A stretch of DNA of 64,000 nt from CAWAPS01 sp963783945 (GTDB lineage Bacteria; Actinomycetota; Acidimicrobiia; Acidimicrobiales; Palsa-688), in the NCBI GenBank assembly GCA_963783945.1, contig CAWAPS010000032.1, positions 868,001 to 932,000 on the forward strand, written 5' to 3'. This document shows, piece after piece, positions 25,230 through 33,637 of this stretch. Position 1 is the stretch's first letter. Every line of letters starts with the position of its first letter. Below the pieces are notes generated by a model. That model did not search any database. It saw nothing but the letters and a program-made list of their open reading frames with translations, and was not told the DNA's origin. The position numbers and the translations under genes are program-made.

Positions 25230-26981
25230 GTGCTGGAATCGCTGGACGTACGCTCCGTCACGGCTTACCGGGACCGGCCCTTCGAGTGGGTCGAGGCAAC
25301 CGTCAACTTCGCGGTGGACCCGACCGACCAGGCCAACGCTCGCATCGTCGATCTGGATCTGGCTCCTCGTGCCAGCGACGGCCAGGTTCGTTTCGCCTCC
25401 GATGTCCGCCTGCTCCGGCCCACCGGCGGGGGCAACGGGCGGGCATTGGTGGTGATCCCCAACCGAGGGATGCTCGGCGGCCTTCCTTTCAGCCTCGATG
25501 CCGCGCCGGTCTTCGGCCCTGCCGAAGATCCCGACCCGGGAGACGGATTCCTGTTGGAGGAGGGCTGGACCATCGCGTGGTGCGGCTGGCAGTGGGACGT
25601 CAACCGTGACAACGGCTGGCTGGGTCTGGACGCCCCGTTGGCGAATGTCGATCCCGGCTGGATGCGGGTCGAGTTCCGACCGGACATCGACCAACCCGAG
25701 CATCGCTTGTCAGATTCGTCACCACTTTTCGACTTTCGGGACTATCCGTCCGCCGACCCTCATGACGTGGACGCTCAGCTCACGGTGCGGACCAGTCCGC
25801 TCGGGGAGAAACAACCAGTACCGCGGGGAGAATGGCGTTTCGTCGACGATTCCCGGGTCCTACTGAACGGCGGGTTCAAGGCCTTTCATTGGTATGAGCT
25901 GGTCTACCGCTCCGCCTTCGCCCCGGTGATCGGCACCGGGCTCCTCGCGGTCAGGGATTTCTCGTCATGGCTGCAGGAGTCCACCGATCGGGTGTTCACG
26001 TTCGGCATCTCGCAGTCGGGAAGGTTCCTCCGCCAGTTCCTCTTCGATGGCCTGAATGTCGACGAGCACGGACGCCAGGTGTTCGACGGCGTGTTCACCC
26101 ACGTCGCCAGCGCCCGGCGAGGGGAGTTCAACCTCCGCTTCGGCCAGCCGTCCCTTACCCATCCACTGACGCCCGCCTATGGGCCTCCCTACGACAGCGC
26201 CAACCTGATGTCGCTCCAGCGCTCACTCGGCGGTGTGCCAAGGCTCTTTTCGACGAACAGTTCGTGGGAGTACTGGCGCGGAGATGGCGCCCTCCTCCAC
26301 CAGGATCCCGATACCGGCGAGGATCTGCCGGAAGATCCCGACGCCCGGACATACCTCCTGAACGGGTCGGACCATTTTGGGGCGTCCGATCTCAAGTCCC
26401 TCCTGCCGGCGGCCAACCCCATCCACTACCTGGATGTGTCTCCGGTGCTCCGGGCCCTGTTCGTCCAGCTGGACCGGTGGGTCTGCGACGGCGTCGATCC
26501 TCCCCCGAGTTGCGTCCCCCGACGGTCCGACGGCAGTGCAGTGACCCGGGAGAAGGTACTGCGGGTGTTCCACGACGTGGCTCTGCCCGATCCCGCCTAC
26601 CTGCCGCGAACCCCCGCGATCGACCCGGTCAGCTCGTCCTGGCCGCTCGAACTCGGAGACCCGAGAACCGCGCAAGTCTCGGATGTCGATGACGACGGGA
26701 ACGAGATAGCAGGCATCCGCCTGCCCGCCGTCGCCGCGCCGGTCGCGGCGTTCACCGGATGGAACCCGAGGGTCAGCATCAACGGTCTACCCGACGTGCT
26801 GTACGAGTTCGTCGGCAGCCTGTTGCCCCTCCAGTCGGGTCGAAGGCCCCCCGAACGCCCCCAGTACGAGAAGGAGGTTCTCGAAGCGGCCCGGCGGCTC
26901 GTCAAGGCCCGGTTGCTGTTGGACCGCGACGTCCAGCGCACAGTCGCCGAGGCCATGCGGCTTTACGACAAGCTGGGGTGA
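25230..26981 (+). CDS. Alpha/beta-hydrolase domain protein (PF20091-like)
   Basis: 583 residues. The N-terminal third is beta-rich (VIPNRGMLGGLPFSLD). The nucleophile elbow GISQSGRFLRQFLFDG lies near residue 260, with Ser as the likely nucleophile, and is followed by FDGVFTHVASARRGEFN, typical of this large secreted-or-cytosolic hydrolase group found in actinobacterial catabolic islands. No signal peptide is seen, so it is cytoplasmic. GTG 25230 is the start; TAACGT lies 6 nt before it. It stands next to a TetR gene that may regulate it. The substrate is probably an ester or lactone, but this is not shown by sequence. Confidence 0.8.
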   Translation: MLESLDVRSVTAYRDRPFEWVEATVNFAVDPTDQANARIVDLDLAPRASDGQVRFASDVRLLRPTGGGNGRALVVIPNRGMLGGLPFSLDAAPVFGPAEDPDPGDGFLLEEGWTIAWCGWQWDVNRDNGWLGLDAPLANVDPGWMRVEFRPDIDQPEHRLSDSSPLFDFRDYPSADPHDVDAQLTVRTSPLGEKQPVPRGEWRFVDDSRVLLNGGFKAFHWYELVYRSAFAPVIGTGLLAVRDFSSWLQESTDRVFTFGISQSGRFLRQFLFDGLNVDEHGRQVFDGVFTHVASARRGEFNLRFGQPSLTHPLTPAYGPPYDSANLMSLQRSLGGVPRLFSTNSSWEYWRGDGALLHQDPDTGEDLPEDPDARTYLLNGSDHFGASDLKSLLPAANPIHYLDVSPVLRALFVQLDRWVCDGVDPPPSCVPRRSDGSAVTREKVLRVFHDVALPDPAYLPRTPAIDPVSSSWPLELGDPRTAQVSDVDDDGNEIAGIRLPAVAAPVAAFTGWNPRVSINGLPDVLYEFVGSLLPLQSGRRPPERPQYEKEVLEAARRLVKARLLLDRDVQRTVAEAMRLYDKLG

Positions 26982-27010
26982 TCGGGCGGCCACCGTGGCC
27001 CCACTGCATC

Positions 27011-27016
27011 TAGGCT
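27011..27016 (+). promoter_or_regulatory. Candidate -10 box upstream of the TetR gene
   Basis: TAGGCT at 27011-27016 would start transcription near 27023, before the ATG at 27040 but after the alternative GTG at 26995. It thus argues for the shorter TetR protein. No clear -35 box. Confidence 0.35.
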
Positions 27017-27039
27017 CGAATGTCGCAGTCACCACACCA

Positions 27040-27663
27040 ATGGGAGAACCCCTGAGCCAGACCGAACAACGCCGGCGCTACGACAGTCCTCTCCGCCGCC
27101 AGCGGGCAGGCGAGACTCGTGATCGAATTATCTCCGCGGGAGCGGCGCTCCTCCACGGCTTTCCCATCTGGAACTGGCGGGCCCTGACCGTGCGCGCCGT
27201 CGCAGAACGGGCGGCGGTAAATGAACGCACCGTCTACCGGCACTTCTCGACCGAGCGGGAATTGCGTGACGCAGTGCTTCGGAGGCTCGAGGAAGAGTCC
27301 GGTATCGACATGGAGGGCCTGACTCTCGGCGGGGTGCAGGGCATCACCGCCCGCATGCTCGAGTACGTTTCGAACTTTCCCATCGAACCGCGAATGGTGC
27401 GCGATCAAACCGTCGCCGCAGCCAATGAGCGACAGCGCGCCGCCCTGCTGGCCGCCGTCGCGCCACATACGGAGGGTTGGACGGAAACCGACCGCCGAAT
27501 CGCCGCCGGGGTTCTCGACGTGTTGTGGAGCGTGGTCTCCTACGAGCGTCTCGTCGCCGACTGGAATTTCGATTCCCAGGAAGCGATCCGAGGCATCAGC
27601 TGGGTGATCGGGCTGGTCGAGCAAGCGATCCGCCAGCAGCAGCCGCCCGCCGGCAGGGCATAG
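27040..27663 (+). CDS. TetR family transcriptional regulator
   Basis: 207 residues. The N-terminal HTH is RDRIISAGAALLHGFPIWNW, then LTVRAVAERAAVNERTVYRHFSTERELRDAVL, a canonical TetR helix 1-4 block. The C-terminal ligand domain is all helix and not assignable. It follows the hydrolase gene by about 60 nt on the same strand and is the likely repressor of that gene or of the redox island. I use ATG 27040 because a -10-like TAGGCT lies between it and the alternative GTG at 26995. Confidence 0.85.
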   Translation: MGEPLSQTEQRRRYDSPLRRQRAGETRDRIISAGAALLHGFPIWNWRALTVRAVAERAAVNERTVYRHFSTERELRDAVLRRLEEESGIDMEGLTLGGVQGITARMLEYVSNFPIEPRMVRDQTVAAANERQRAALLAAVAPHTEGWTETDRRIAAGVLDVLWSVVSYERLVADWNFDSQEAIRGISWVIGLVEQAIRQQQPPAGRA

Positions 27664-27716
27664 CGATCCGAGGCTACGGGTCGCAGAGTTCGCATCCGGC
27701 CCCAAGATACGAGAAA

Positions 27717-27747
27717 GGGCGTGGCCGGGTCCGGCCCGACCACGCCC
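27717..27747. terminator. Bidirectional hairpin terminator
   Basis: GGGCGTGG (27717-27724) pairs with CCACGCCC (27740-27747); a further four base pairs (CGGG/CCCG) close a 5-nt loop after one mismatch. Read on the minus strand it is followed by TTTCTC, so it suits the leftward secreted-protein gene best. It also stands at the end of the TetR gene. Confidence 0.75.
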
Positions 27748-27763
27748 CGACTCGACATCACGC

Positions 27764-29119
27764 TCAGGTAATCGCGAGATGCTCCACTACCAGCAGGCTG
27801 CCTGCCGGCTGATGGGCGCTGGTGAAGGTGCCCCAACCGGCCAGCGTGGCCAGTCCACCCTCGGCGTACCTGATCACGAAGGTGCCCGTCGTAAAGCCCT
27901 TGGCGGTCGTCGTCCCGTAGGCCTCGATGGCCACGGAGCCGGTCTGGCCGCGGAACTTGCACGAGCAGATATCGAGAGCGGTAAACGACGATGACCCGTT
28001 CGGATGAGTGGTGGTGAGCACCGTCTCGCCGGTTGTTTGCGGCTGAGCGGTGGGGTCGAAAGTGATCGGGCCAGTGAGTCCCCGGCCGGCCAGAACCGCG
28101 TTATTCGTGTCCACGGTGAGGGTGTCGCCAGACACGGTGGTTACGGAGGACGACGGCGGGATATTGGCGATCTCGGTGTGCACCCCGATGAAGGTCCGTA
28201 GCCTCGAAGCCGGGACAGTGATATGCGTCAGGGTCACCGGAGTAGGCGCCTCAGACGGTGTCTTCGGCTGCCGGACGTTGAACGCGCACTGGCCGATGGC
28301 GCGGTGGCCCACGATATTGGGCGACCCGCCGGAGTCGCCGAACTGCACCGCAGGCAGGTTGGACAGGCAGACCATGTTGCCGCCGGTGCGGTTAGTGGCG
28401 ATCTCGTTGCCGTCCGGATCAGCCGTCTGGTTGCCGACCAGAGTGGTGTTGCGACCGATGGAGGTCCGGAACGTCCCGAGCCAGCAGGTATGCAAGCCCA
28501 CCACGGTGTAGCTCCCACCGATGGTGGAGTCCTCGAAATCGCTGAACACAGGGCTGGCGGCGCTGGGGTCGTTTGGGGGGTTCAGGGCGGGATCAGCCGA
28601 CCACGGAGCAGGACCCGGAGTCGCGCAAGTCACGCCACCGCCGCCGCCCAACAGGGTGACGTTTCCACGGATGGTGGCCGAGTGCACGACGATGCCCAGA
28701 TCACCCACTCCGGTGAGGCTGCCGCCTATGCGGTCGTAATTGACCCCTCCGTTGCAGCCCTGGTCAGGCGAGCACCCGAGCAGGAGAACGGCGCCCTTGC
28801 CCACCGTGACGTTGCCCCCTACGAGAACAGTGGCGGGCAGTTGGGCATTTCCCGGCGGGTCACCAGGGGTGACGGCGTCCAGGAGAGCTTTTGGCCCGAT
28901 TATCAGGTCGTGTCTGATCACGACGGTGCCGGCGGGCATGTAGCACACACCCTTGACGATGATGGAACTGTACGTGCCGGCGGGGATGATGCCCCCGTTG
29001 GCCCCCGTACAGACATATGTCCTGTTGGTTTGAGCAGGCTGCGCGCTCGCGGTACCCGCCGTCGCGATCAAGGCGAACAGCACCAAGATCGCGGCTGGAA
29101 TCAGTCGCAACGATTTCAC
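27764..29119 (-). CDS. Secreted beta-helix-like protein
   Basis: 451 residues. A Sec signal peptide (MKSLRLIPAAILVLFALIAT, cleavage after ASA at about residue 26) is followed by short repeated strands rich in Gly, Val and Thr (TVLVGGNVTVGKGAVLLLG, GGSYTVVGLHT, GRNTTLVGNQTADP), the usual look of a right-handed parallel beta-helix. Eight or so Cys residues suggest disulfides outside the cell. The GTG start has GGGGAAGC 2-3 nt upstream. It stands alone, ends in a strong hairpin and has no neighbour of known related function. Cell-surface adhesion or matrix binding is possible. Confidence 0.7.
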   Translation of the reverse strand: MKSLRLIPAAILVLFALIATAGTASAQPAQTNRTYVCTGANGGIIPAGTYSSIIVKGVCYMPAGTVVIRHDLIIGPKALLDAVTPGDPPGNAQLPATVLVGGNVTVGKGAVLLLGCSPDQGCNGGVNYDRIGGSLTGVGDLGIVVHSATIRGNVTLLGGGGGVTCATPGPAPWSADPALNPPNDPSAASPVFSDFEDSTIGGSYTVVGLHTCWLGTFRTSIGRNTTLVGNQTADPDGNEIATNRTGGNMVCLSNLPAVQFGDSGGSPNIVGHRAIGQCAFNVRQPKTPSEAPTPVTLTHITVPASRLRTFIGVHTEIANIPPSSSVTTVSGDTLTVDTNNAVLAGRGLTGPITFDPTAQPQTTGETVLTTTHPNGSSSFTALDICSCKFRGQTGSVAIEAYGTTTAKGFTTGTFVIRYAEGGLATLAGWGTFTSAHQPAGSLLVVEHLAIT

Positions 29120-29572
29120 CGCTTCCCCTTCTGGGCGGACAGGCGCCCACCCGTCAACATGACTCTTTAGTCCTCCTGCCCGCTGTCCGCAAGAGTAAAT
29201 GCAAAAAATGCCTGTGCGAGACTTTGCCTGCCGTTGGCTGTATACGTGTCATCTCGGGCCGAGCGAGTCAGCGAAATAGCCCTCACCATCGCACTCCCTG
29301 CGCTCATGAATACGAGCCGATCTCTCTCCGGCACCGGAGACGTACGCTGAGTGACTGAGCAGGCAAACAGCGTGGGCCAGGTTTTCGCCGCCTCCGTGTT
29401 CAATAAGGGGTGGCACCGATAGGTGAGGGAGCGGGTGGGGCGTGATCGACTCGGTAGCCCGGTGCCGCCTTGGCTGCTGGATCCCGACCGGAAGGTTCGA
29501 TGACCCCGCCACCGTTGGGCAATCCCCGCGCCGATAGACGACGTATTACCGGTGATCAAATGAGGAGGCGTG
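29120..29572. other. Divergent intergenic region
   Basis: About 450 bases between two genes for exported proteins read in opposite directions. Frames on both strands are short, Arg/Ser-rich and unlike known proteins. It should hold both promoters, but I cannot mark boxes with confidence. Confidence 0.45.
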
Positions 29573-30263
29573 ATGTCCCAACGGCGCGACGGTAAGCAGA
29601 AGACACGGCGGCGCTCCGGTGCACGGCGAGGCTCGGTCCGGTGGCTGGCCGGCATGACCCCCGTCGCCGGTCTGACCCTCGTGCTGGCGGCCTGCGGGGG
29701 AGGAGGATCGAAGACCGCGACCGCAGCTCAGCCCGCCACCCCGGCCACGACCGGCCAGGCCCAATCGTCTCCCACTGCTTCGCCGACATCCAGCCCGACT
29801 GCGGTGGAGATCACCAACCCCAAGCTGGGCAAGATCCTGGCCAACGCCAGCGACATGGTGCTCTACACCTACACCGCTGACAAGGGAGGAAAAGAGCGCG
29901 TGCAGCGGGGCCTGCCTCAAGTTTTGGCCACCAGTGCTTCTCCCCTCAGGCGCCACCCAGCCCACCGCCGGGGCCGGGGTGAGCGGCCTGGGAACCGTGA
30001 CCGAACCCGAAGGCACCCAGGTCACGTACCACGGGATGCCCCTCTACACCTACATCGGCGACAAAGGCCCCAACCAGACCACCGGCCAAGGAGTGGTCGA
30101 CAGCGGAGGAACCTGGTTCGTCGTGTCCCTGTCCGCCCCGGCCACCACCCCGCCGGCCACCACCCCGCCGGCCACCACCCCGCCAGCCACCACCCCGCCA
30201 GCCACCATGCCACCGGCCACCACTCCAACAACGGTTTCGAGCGGCGGCGGGGTCAGCTACTGA
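29573..30263 (+). CDS. Secreted-repeat (PF03640-like) lipoprotein with PATTP tail, frame broken
   Basis: After a twin-Arg-like basic start and hydrophobic segment comes the lipobox LVLAAC, then a Thr/Ala/Pro linker. Two repeats of the secreted-repeat family follow (LGKILANASDMVLYTYTADK and GTQVTYHGMPLYTYIGDKGP, each with Y-T-Y). Between them the family motif SGACLKFWPP appears only after one A is removed from the run at 29890-29893; the uncorrected frame drifts into Arg-rich nonsense. The corrected frame ends at TGA 30261-30263 after six P-A-T-T-P units. ATG 29573 has GGAGG four nt before it. Proteins of this type bind metals or act as electron carriers in some reports; the role here is unknown. 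Confidence 0.75.
30143..30226 (+). repeat. 15-bp tandem repeats coding P-A-T-T-P
   Basis: Five to six near-identical 15-bp units (gccaccaccccgccg type) code a flexible Pro/Thr tail at the end of the lipoprotein. The period is a multiple of three, so length can vary in frame. Confidence 0.8.
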
Positions 30264-30373
30264 GCGGTACCTGACCCGGCTGTAAATACACGGAAAATTC
30301 TCAGGACTGCGAAAAATAGAACAATGTTCCATGGAAGGATCGGGGCAGGACGGGCACCGGGCACCAGTCCGGC

Positions 30374-30946
30374 CTATGAAGCGAGGAACGCGAGTACTCG
30401 TTCCATGAGCAATGCCGCGGCGGACGGGTCGTAGCTGGGCAGGCTGTCGTCAGTGAAGAGATGGTTGTTGCCGGGATAGAGAAAAAGCTCGGCGCGGTCC
30501 GAGGTATCGACCAGGCTCCGGGCTGCGCCGATGTCGCCCTCGTCGACGAAGTATGGGTCGGCGTCCATCGCGTGAATCTGAACGGCCACTGCTCGTGGCC
30601 AGGGACCTCCGAACTCGGCGGGGGGCACGCAGGAATGGAAGAGCAGGGCTCCGATGGCGCCCGGCCGGGTCTGGGCCAGCATCTGAGCGGGGAGGACCCC
30701 GAGCGAGAACCCGGCGTACACCATCCCCTTGGGCAGGTCCTGGGCGGCCAGCCGACCCATCTCGAGGATGGTGTCGAAGCCCACCTGCTCGGCGTGGGCA
30801 ACCCCGTCCTCGAGAGTGTCGAAGGTCCTCCCTTCGTACAGGTCGGGCACGGTAACCACATGACCGGAGCGCCGAAGACGATCGGCGAAGTGCTGGACGC
30901 CCGGGGTCAGGCCCTGGGCGTGGTGAAACAAGACGACGTATGTCAC
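30374..30946 (-). CDS. Dienelactone hydrolase family protein
   Basis: 190 residues of the alpha/beta-hydrolase fold in the DLH branch: VVLFHHAQGLTPGVQHFADRL at the start, nucleophile elbow YAGFSLGVLPAQ, and the catalytic His in YPGNNHLFTDDSLP. Classical DLH enzymes have Cys at the nucleophile; here it is Ser. The acid may be Asp in HAMDADPYFVDE. GTG 30946 is chosen because the conserved first strand starts two residues later; the frame extends to GTG 30988. It is followed (upstream on the strand) by a thioesterase gene. Confidence 0.8.
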   Translation of the reverse strand: MTYVVLFHHAQGLTPGVQHFADRLRRSGHVVTVPDLYEGRTFDTLEDGVAHAEQVGFDTILEMGRLAAQDLPKGMVYAGFSLGVLPAQMLAQTRPGAIGALLFHSCVPPAEFGGPWPRAVAVQIHAMDADPYFVDEGDIGAARSLVDTSDRAELFLYPGNNHLFTDDSLPSYDPSAAALLMERVLAFLAS

Positions 30947-31046
30947 AAGCGGCGCTCTGATCGGCACTGACTGGAACCTCGCGGCCACCGGAGGTCCGGA
31001 TCGCCAGCCCGGCCGGACGCCACCACCGGACCCACTGCCGGGCGGT

Positions 31047-31817
31047 TCATCGCTTCTCCACTAGCAGGGACTGCACGGCCCGGCCGACCGGACCGACGGA
31101 GTCGAAGATCAGGCTCTCGGCCTGTCCAAAGCCGTCGGGCGACAGCCGCGACACCACGTCGAGGCCAATCCATTCTCCCGCGGGAACACGGGACAACGAA
31201 ACCGTCAGATCAGGGTTGATGAACACGTGGGTGGAGAAGTCCACGATACGGCTGACTCCGTTGCCGAAATCGGCGGCGGCCGCGGCTCTCTGCATCGCCG
31301 AGGGTTCCTCGCCCGCCACTACCGGCACGGTGAGTCGGGCCCACATCTGCACCGGCCCGAGCTCGTCCCACCCGCCCGAGATGAAGCGCAGGTCCACGGC
31401 CTCGGCAAACGGCGTGCGGATCGGCGCTCTCGACCCCGCGCTCCCATCCGGTGGGGCCGGGCTGGCTGGATCGGGCACCTGGGCCGGCACCTCGACCGGC
31501 TCCGACCGGATACGCAAGGCCCGGGCCCAGGCCACGTCCTGGCCGTCGACAACAACACCTGCGTCGACAATTTGAACCTTGCGGCCCGGCCGGCTCACCT
31601 TCGTCCAAGCCAGGAGGGGACGCATCGGCACCGGGCGCAGGAGCTCTACGGTGAGGCGGACGAGTTGCATGGGCCGGGGAGCAGCAGCCGACTCGGCGAC
31701 CCGAGCAAGGAGGGCGGCGACCGGACCTCCATGCTGGGCGTGGGGCGACCACGGTCCCTCGGTCATGCGACCGGGGACGAACAGCTCTCGATCACGGGTG
31801 TAGAGCGCGTCTGGCAC
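31047..31817 (-). CDS. Acyl-CoA thioesterase family protein (double hot-dog)
   Basis: 256 residues with two hot-dog modules: HAQHGGPVAALLARVAE and MQLVRLTVELLRPVPMRPLL in the first, then FGNGVSRIVDFSTHVFINPD and GEWIGLDVVSRLSPDGFGQA in the second. This is the TesB-like type that hydrolyses acyl-CoA; it may also bind without cleaving. The GTG start has TAGCCT 6 nt before it and no Shine-Dalgarno sequence. About 60 nt separate it from the hydrolase gene downstream. Confidence 0.8.
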   Translation of the reverse strand: MPDALYTRDRELFVPGRMTEGPWSPHAQHGGPVAALLARVAESAAAPRPMQLVRLTVELLRPVPMRPLLAWTKVSRPGRKVQIVDAGVVVDGQDVAWARALRIRSEPVEVPAQVPDPASPAPPDGSAGSRAPIRTPFAEAVDLRFISGGWDELGPVQMWARLTVPVVAGEEPSAMQRAAAAADFGNGVSRIVDFSTHVFINPDLTVSLSRVPAGEWIGLDVVSRLSPDGFGQAESLIFDSVGPVGRAVQSLLVEKR

Positions 31818-31823
31818 CCGCAG

Positions 31824-31829
31824 AGGCTA
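31824..31829 (-). promoter_or_regulatory. Candidate -10 box of the thioesterase gene
   Basis: On the minus strand TAGCCT ends 6 nt before the GTG at 31815-31817, the spacing expected for a leaderless mRNA. No clear -35 box. Confidence 0.4.
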
Positions 31830-32010
31830 CCGGCGAGACTCGGGCGACCCCGGCACGGTCTCGGACCCGACTCGGCCCTGGCGCCCCCGACCAGACGCGA
31901 CCCTCAAAACTGTGTATCGGCGGAACCGAACCCGGCCTTAATGCCTTTCTGAAATTTCGTGGTTGCGGCCTTCGTACCAATCTTGGGCCGCTGGATCCGA
32001 GGGACGGCTT

Positions 32011-32694
32011 CTAGCGCCAGCGGCGGACCCACCGCAAAGGTGCGGGTCGGTTGGGCCGGTCGCCGACCCGTTCCAGTCGCCGTCGCTGCTGCCGTGCCGC
32101 CTGGCGGTCCCGTCCTATGCCCCGGTCGTCCAGCCGTTCGGCCACAGACGCCCGCTGTTCGGCCGAACCACCATCGTCGTACTTGAACTTAGCCGCCACA
32201 CTGCGCACCTGTAGGCGGAGGCCCCGGATGCCATTCAGCATCGGCCCGTAGGGCCGCTTTCCCACGGCCACTTCAGCGTGGTCACCCTCGGGTTGAAAGT
32301 GCCCCAGTTGCCGGCGCAGGATCTCCGCTTTGCCTTCGGGGTCGTCGACGATCTCGCCCAGGCAGGTGAACTGCACGGCGGCGTAATAGCTGGTGGGCAC
32401 CCCGTCTTCTACTCGGGCGCCAGGCTTGACCCGCCACGTCCCGGGGATGAAGGCGTAGTCGTCGACGACGGATAGCAGGACTTCCCGTCGGGCCTCCAGG
32501 TTCGGCCAGATGGGGTTGGGGCGGGCCAGATGCAAGAGCAGGGTGGCCCCGTCGACGACGAAGTGAACCGGCTGGACCTCCGGGGGTTCGCCCGAGCGGC
32601 CGTTGACGGCAAGCTGGCCGAAATCGCGGCCCTCGGAAAGCCACTGACGCCATTCCAGGTCGTCGAGAGCAGCGTCCCACGGGTGGATCAACAT
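32011..32694 (-). CDS. PaiB-like FMN-binding protein
   Basis: 227 residues with the FMN-binding negative regulator fold (PaiB): W-R-Q-W-L-S-E-G-R-D-F-G-Q-L near the start, PVHFVVDGATLLLHLARPNP, and the signature HYAAVQFTCLGE-like stretch (SYYAAVQFTCLGEIVDDPEG). The family binds FMN and is linked to control of degradative enzymes, but many members are simply split-barrel flavoproteins. ATG 32694 has a perfect AGGAGG 6 nt upstream. The last 50 residues are Arg/Gln-rich and look like a disordered or read-through tail, longer than the family average. Confidence 0.75.
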   Translation of the reverse strand: MLIHPWDAALDDLEWRQWLSEGRDFGQLAVNGRSGEPPEVQPVHFVVDGATLLLHLARPNPIWPNLEARREVLLSVVDDYAFIPGTWRVKPGARVEDGVPTSYYAAVQFTCLGEIVDDPEGKAEILRRQLGHFQPEGDHAEVAVGKRPYGPMLNGIRGLRLQVRSVAAKFKYDDGGSAEQRASVAERLDDRGIGRDRQAARQQRRRLERVGDRPNRPAPLRWVRRWR

Positions 32695-32790
32695 CCGAAG
32701 CCTCCTGGATTGGCGGGCGGCGGCTGGCGCCGGGGCAGATCTAGCACTGGTCGGTCGGCCACGGGGGTCACCGGGGGCGGGCAAGGTGGG

Positions 32791-32796
32791 TATGGT
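32791..32796 (+). promoter_or_regulatory. Candidate -10 box of the small coiled-coil gene
   Basis: TATGGT ends 6 nt before the ATG at 32803. A leaderless start is suggested; no -35 box is apparent. Confidence 0.35.
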
Positions 32797-32802
32797 GGCG
32801 GA

Positions 32803-32979
32803 ATGACCTTGGACGAACGGGTGGAAAGACTCGAGAGAATCGTCATTCAGCTGCAGTACCTCACGCTCCTCCACGGGGACTTCTTCAAAGGCAAAGACGA
32901 GAAGAACTCCATTGAAACTCTGGGTGAACTGGTCGCCCAAATCGCGGCTGAGCACGGCCTGTCGTCAACCGAGTCCTGA
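32803..32979 (+). CDS. Small coiled-coil protein, 58 residues
   Basis: Begins MTLDERVERLERIVIQLQ, a heptad-like amphipathic helix, followed by a polar helix with FKGKDEKNSIETLGELVAQI. Size and helix pattern recall SlyX-like or phage-spacer small proteins, but no family can be named. TATGGT lies 6 nt before the ATG. The leftward PaiB-like gene starts about 110 nt away, so the region between is a divergent promoter. Too short to be sure it is expressed. Confidence 0.5.
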   Translation: MTLDERVERLERIVIQLQYLTLLHGDFFKGKDEKNSIETLGELVAQIAAEHGLSSTES

Positions 32980-33033
32980 CCCGGCGAGATCGACGAACTC
33001 TTCATGTGATCCAGTGGCCGCACCCAGAAGCGT

Positions 33034-33597
33034 GTGGTTGTGACACCTAGGAAACTTTCCGAACTGAAGGCTCGTGACCGGCGTCGCGCTTTGTTACGAA
33101 CAGCGGTGGTCATAGCTGCAGCGTGGATCGCGGTGATCGGGCTCTACTACCTGCTCCCAGCGAGCCGAAACTCCGGCGACGACGACGCCGTCCGACTGAC
33201 CATCGGTCTGGTGCTGGTCGCAGTCTTTCTGGCCTGGCAGACCAGCCGTATCGTCCGAGCCGAGCTGCCGCAGTTGAGAGCAGCGCAAGCGCTCGGAGCG
33301 GTCATTCCTTTCTTCCTTGTCGTCTTCTCGAGCATCTACCTATCGATGGCTCACAGCTCACCGGCCACCTTCAGCGAGCCACTCGACCATACTGGCGCTC
33401 TTTACTTCACCATCACTGTCTTTTCCACGGTTGGCTTCGGCGACATCACGCCCCGCACCGACCCCGCTCGCATCGTGACCAGCATCCAGATGCTGATGGA
33501 TCTGGCCATCGTGGGCATCGTGGTTCGCCTTCTTGTCAGCGCGGCCAAGATCGGCCTGGCCCGCAACGAGCAGGACTCAGCGGACTCATCCTCTTGA
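33034..33597 (+). CDS. Ion-channel-domain protein (potassium channel type)
   Basis: 187 residues with four hydrophobic segments (about 20-42, 52-68, 87-106, 145-170) and a pore loop before the last: YFTITVFSTVGFGDITPRTD. The selectivity filter is TVGFGD instead of the common TVGYGD; the Phe variant is known in K+ channels. The pore belongs to the Ion_trans_2 type. There is no RCK (TrkA-N) domain, so it is a short channel of simple build. GTG 33034 is used; an in-frame GTG lies two codons further. The subunit would form a tetramer in the membrane. Confidence 0.85.
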   Translation: MVVTPRKLSELKARDRRRALLRTAVVIAAAWIAVIGLYYLLPASRNSGDDDAVRLTIGLVLVAVFLAWQTSRIVRAELPQLRAAQALGAVIPFFLVVFSSIYLSMAHSSPATFSEPLDHTGALYFTITVFSTVGFGDITPRTDPARIVTSIQMLMDLAIVGIVVRLLVSAAKIGLARNEQDSADSSS

Positions 33598-33637
33598 TCC
33601 GTCAGCCCTCTCCACCGCCCGACGGCCGCGACTCGGC

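Noticed and set aside
32695..32955. Longer PaiB-like protein starting at 32955
   Set aside because: The extra 87 codons have no homology, overlap the small coiled-coil gene on the other strand, and a perfect AGGAGG precedes the ATG at 32694.
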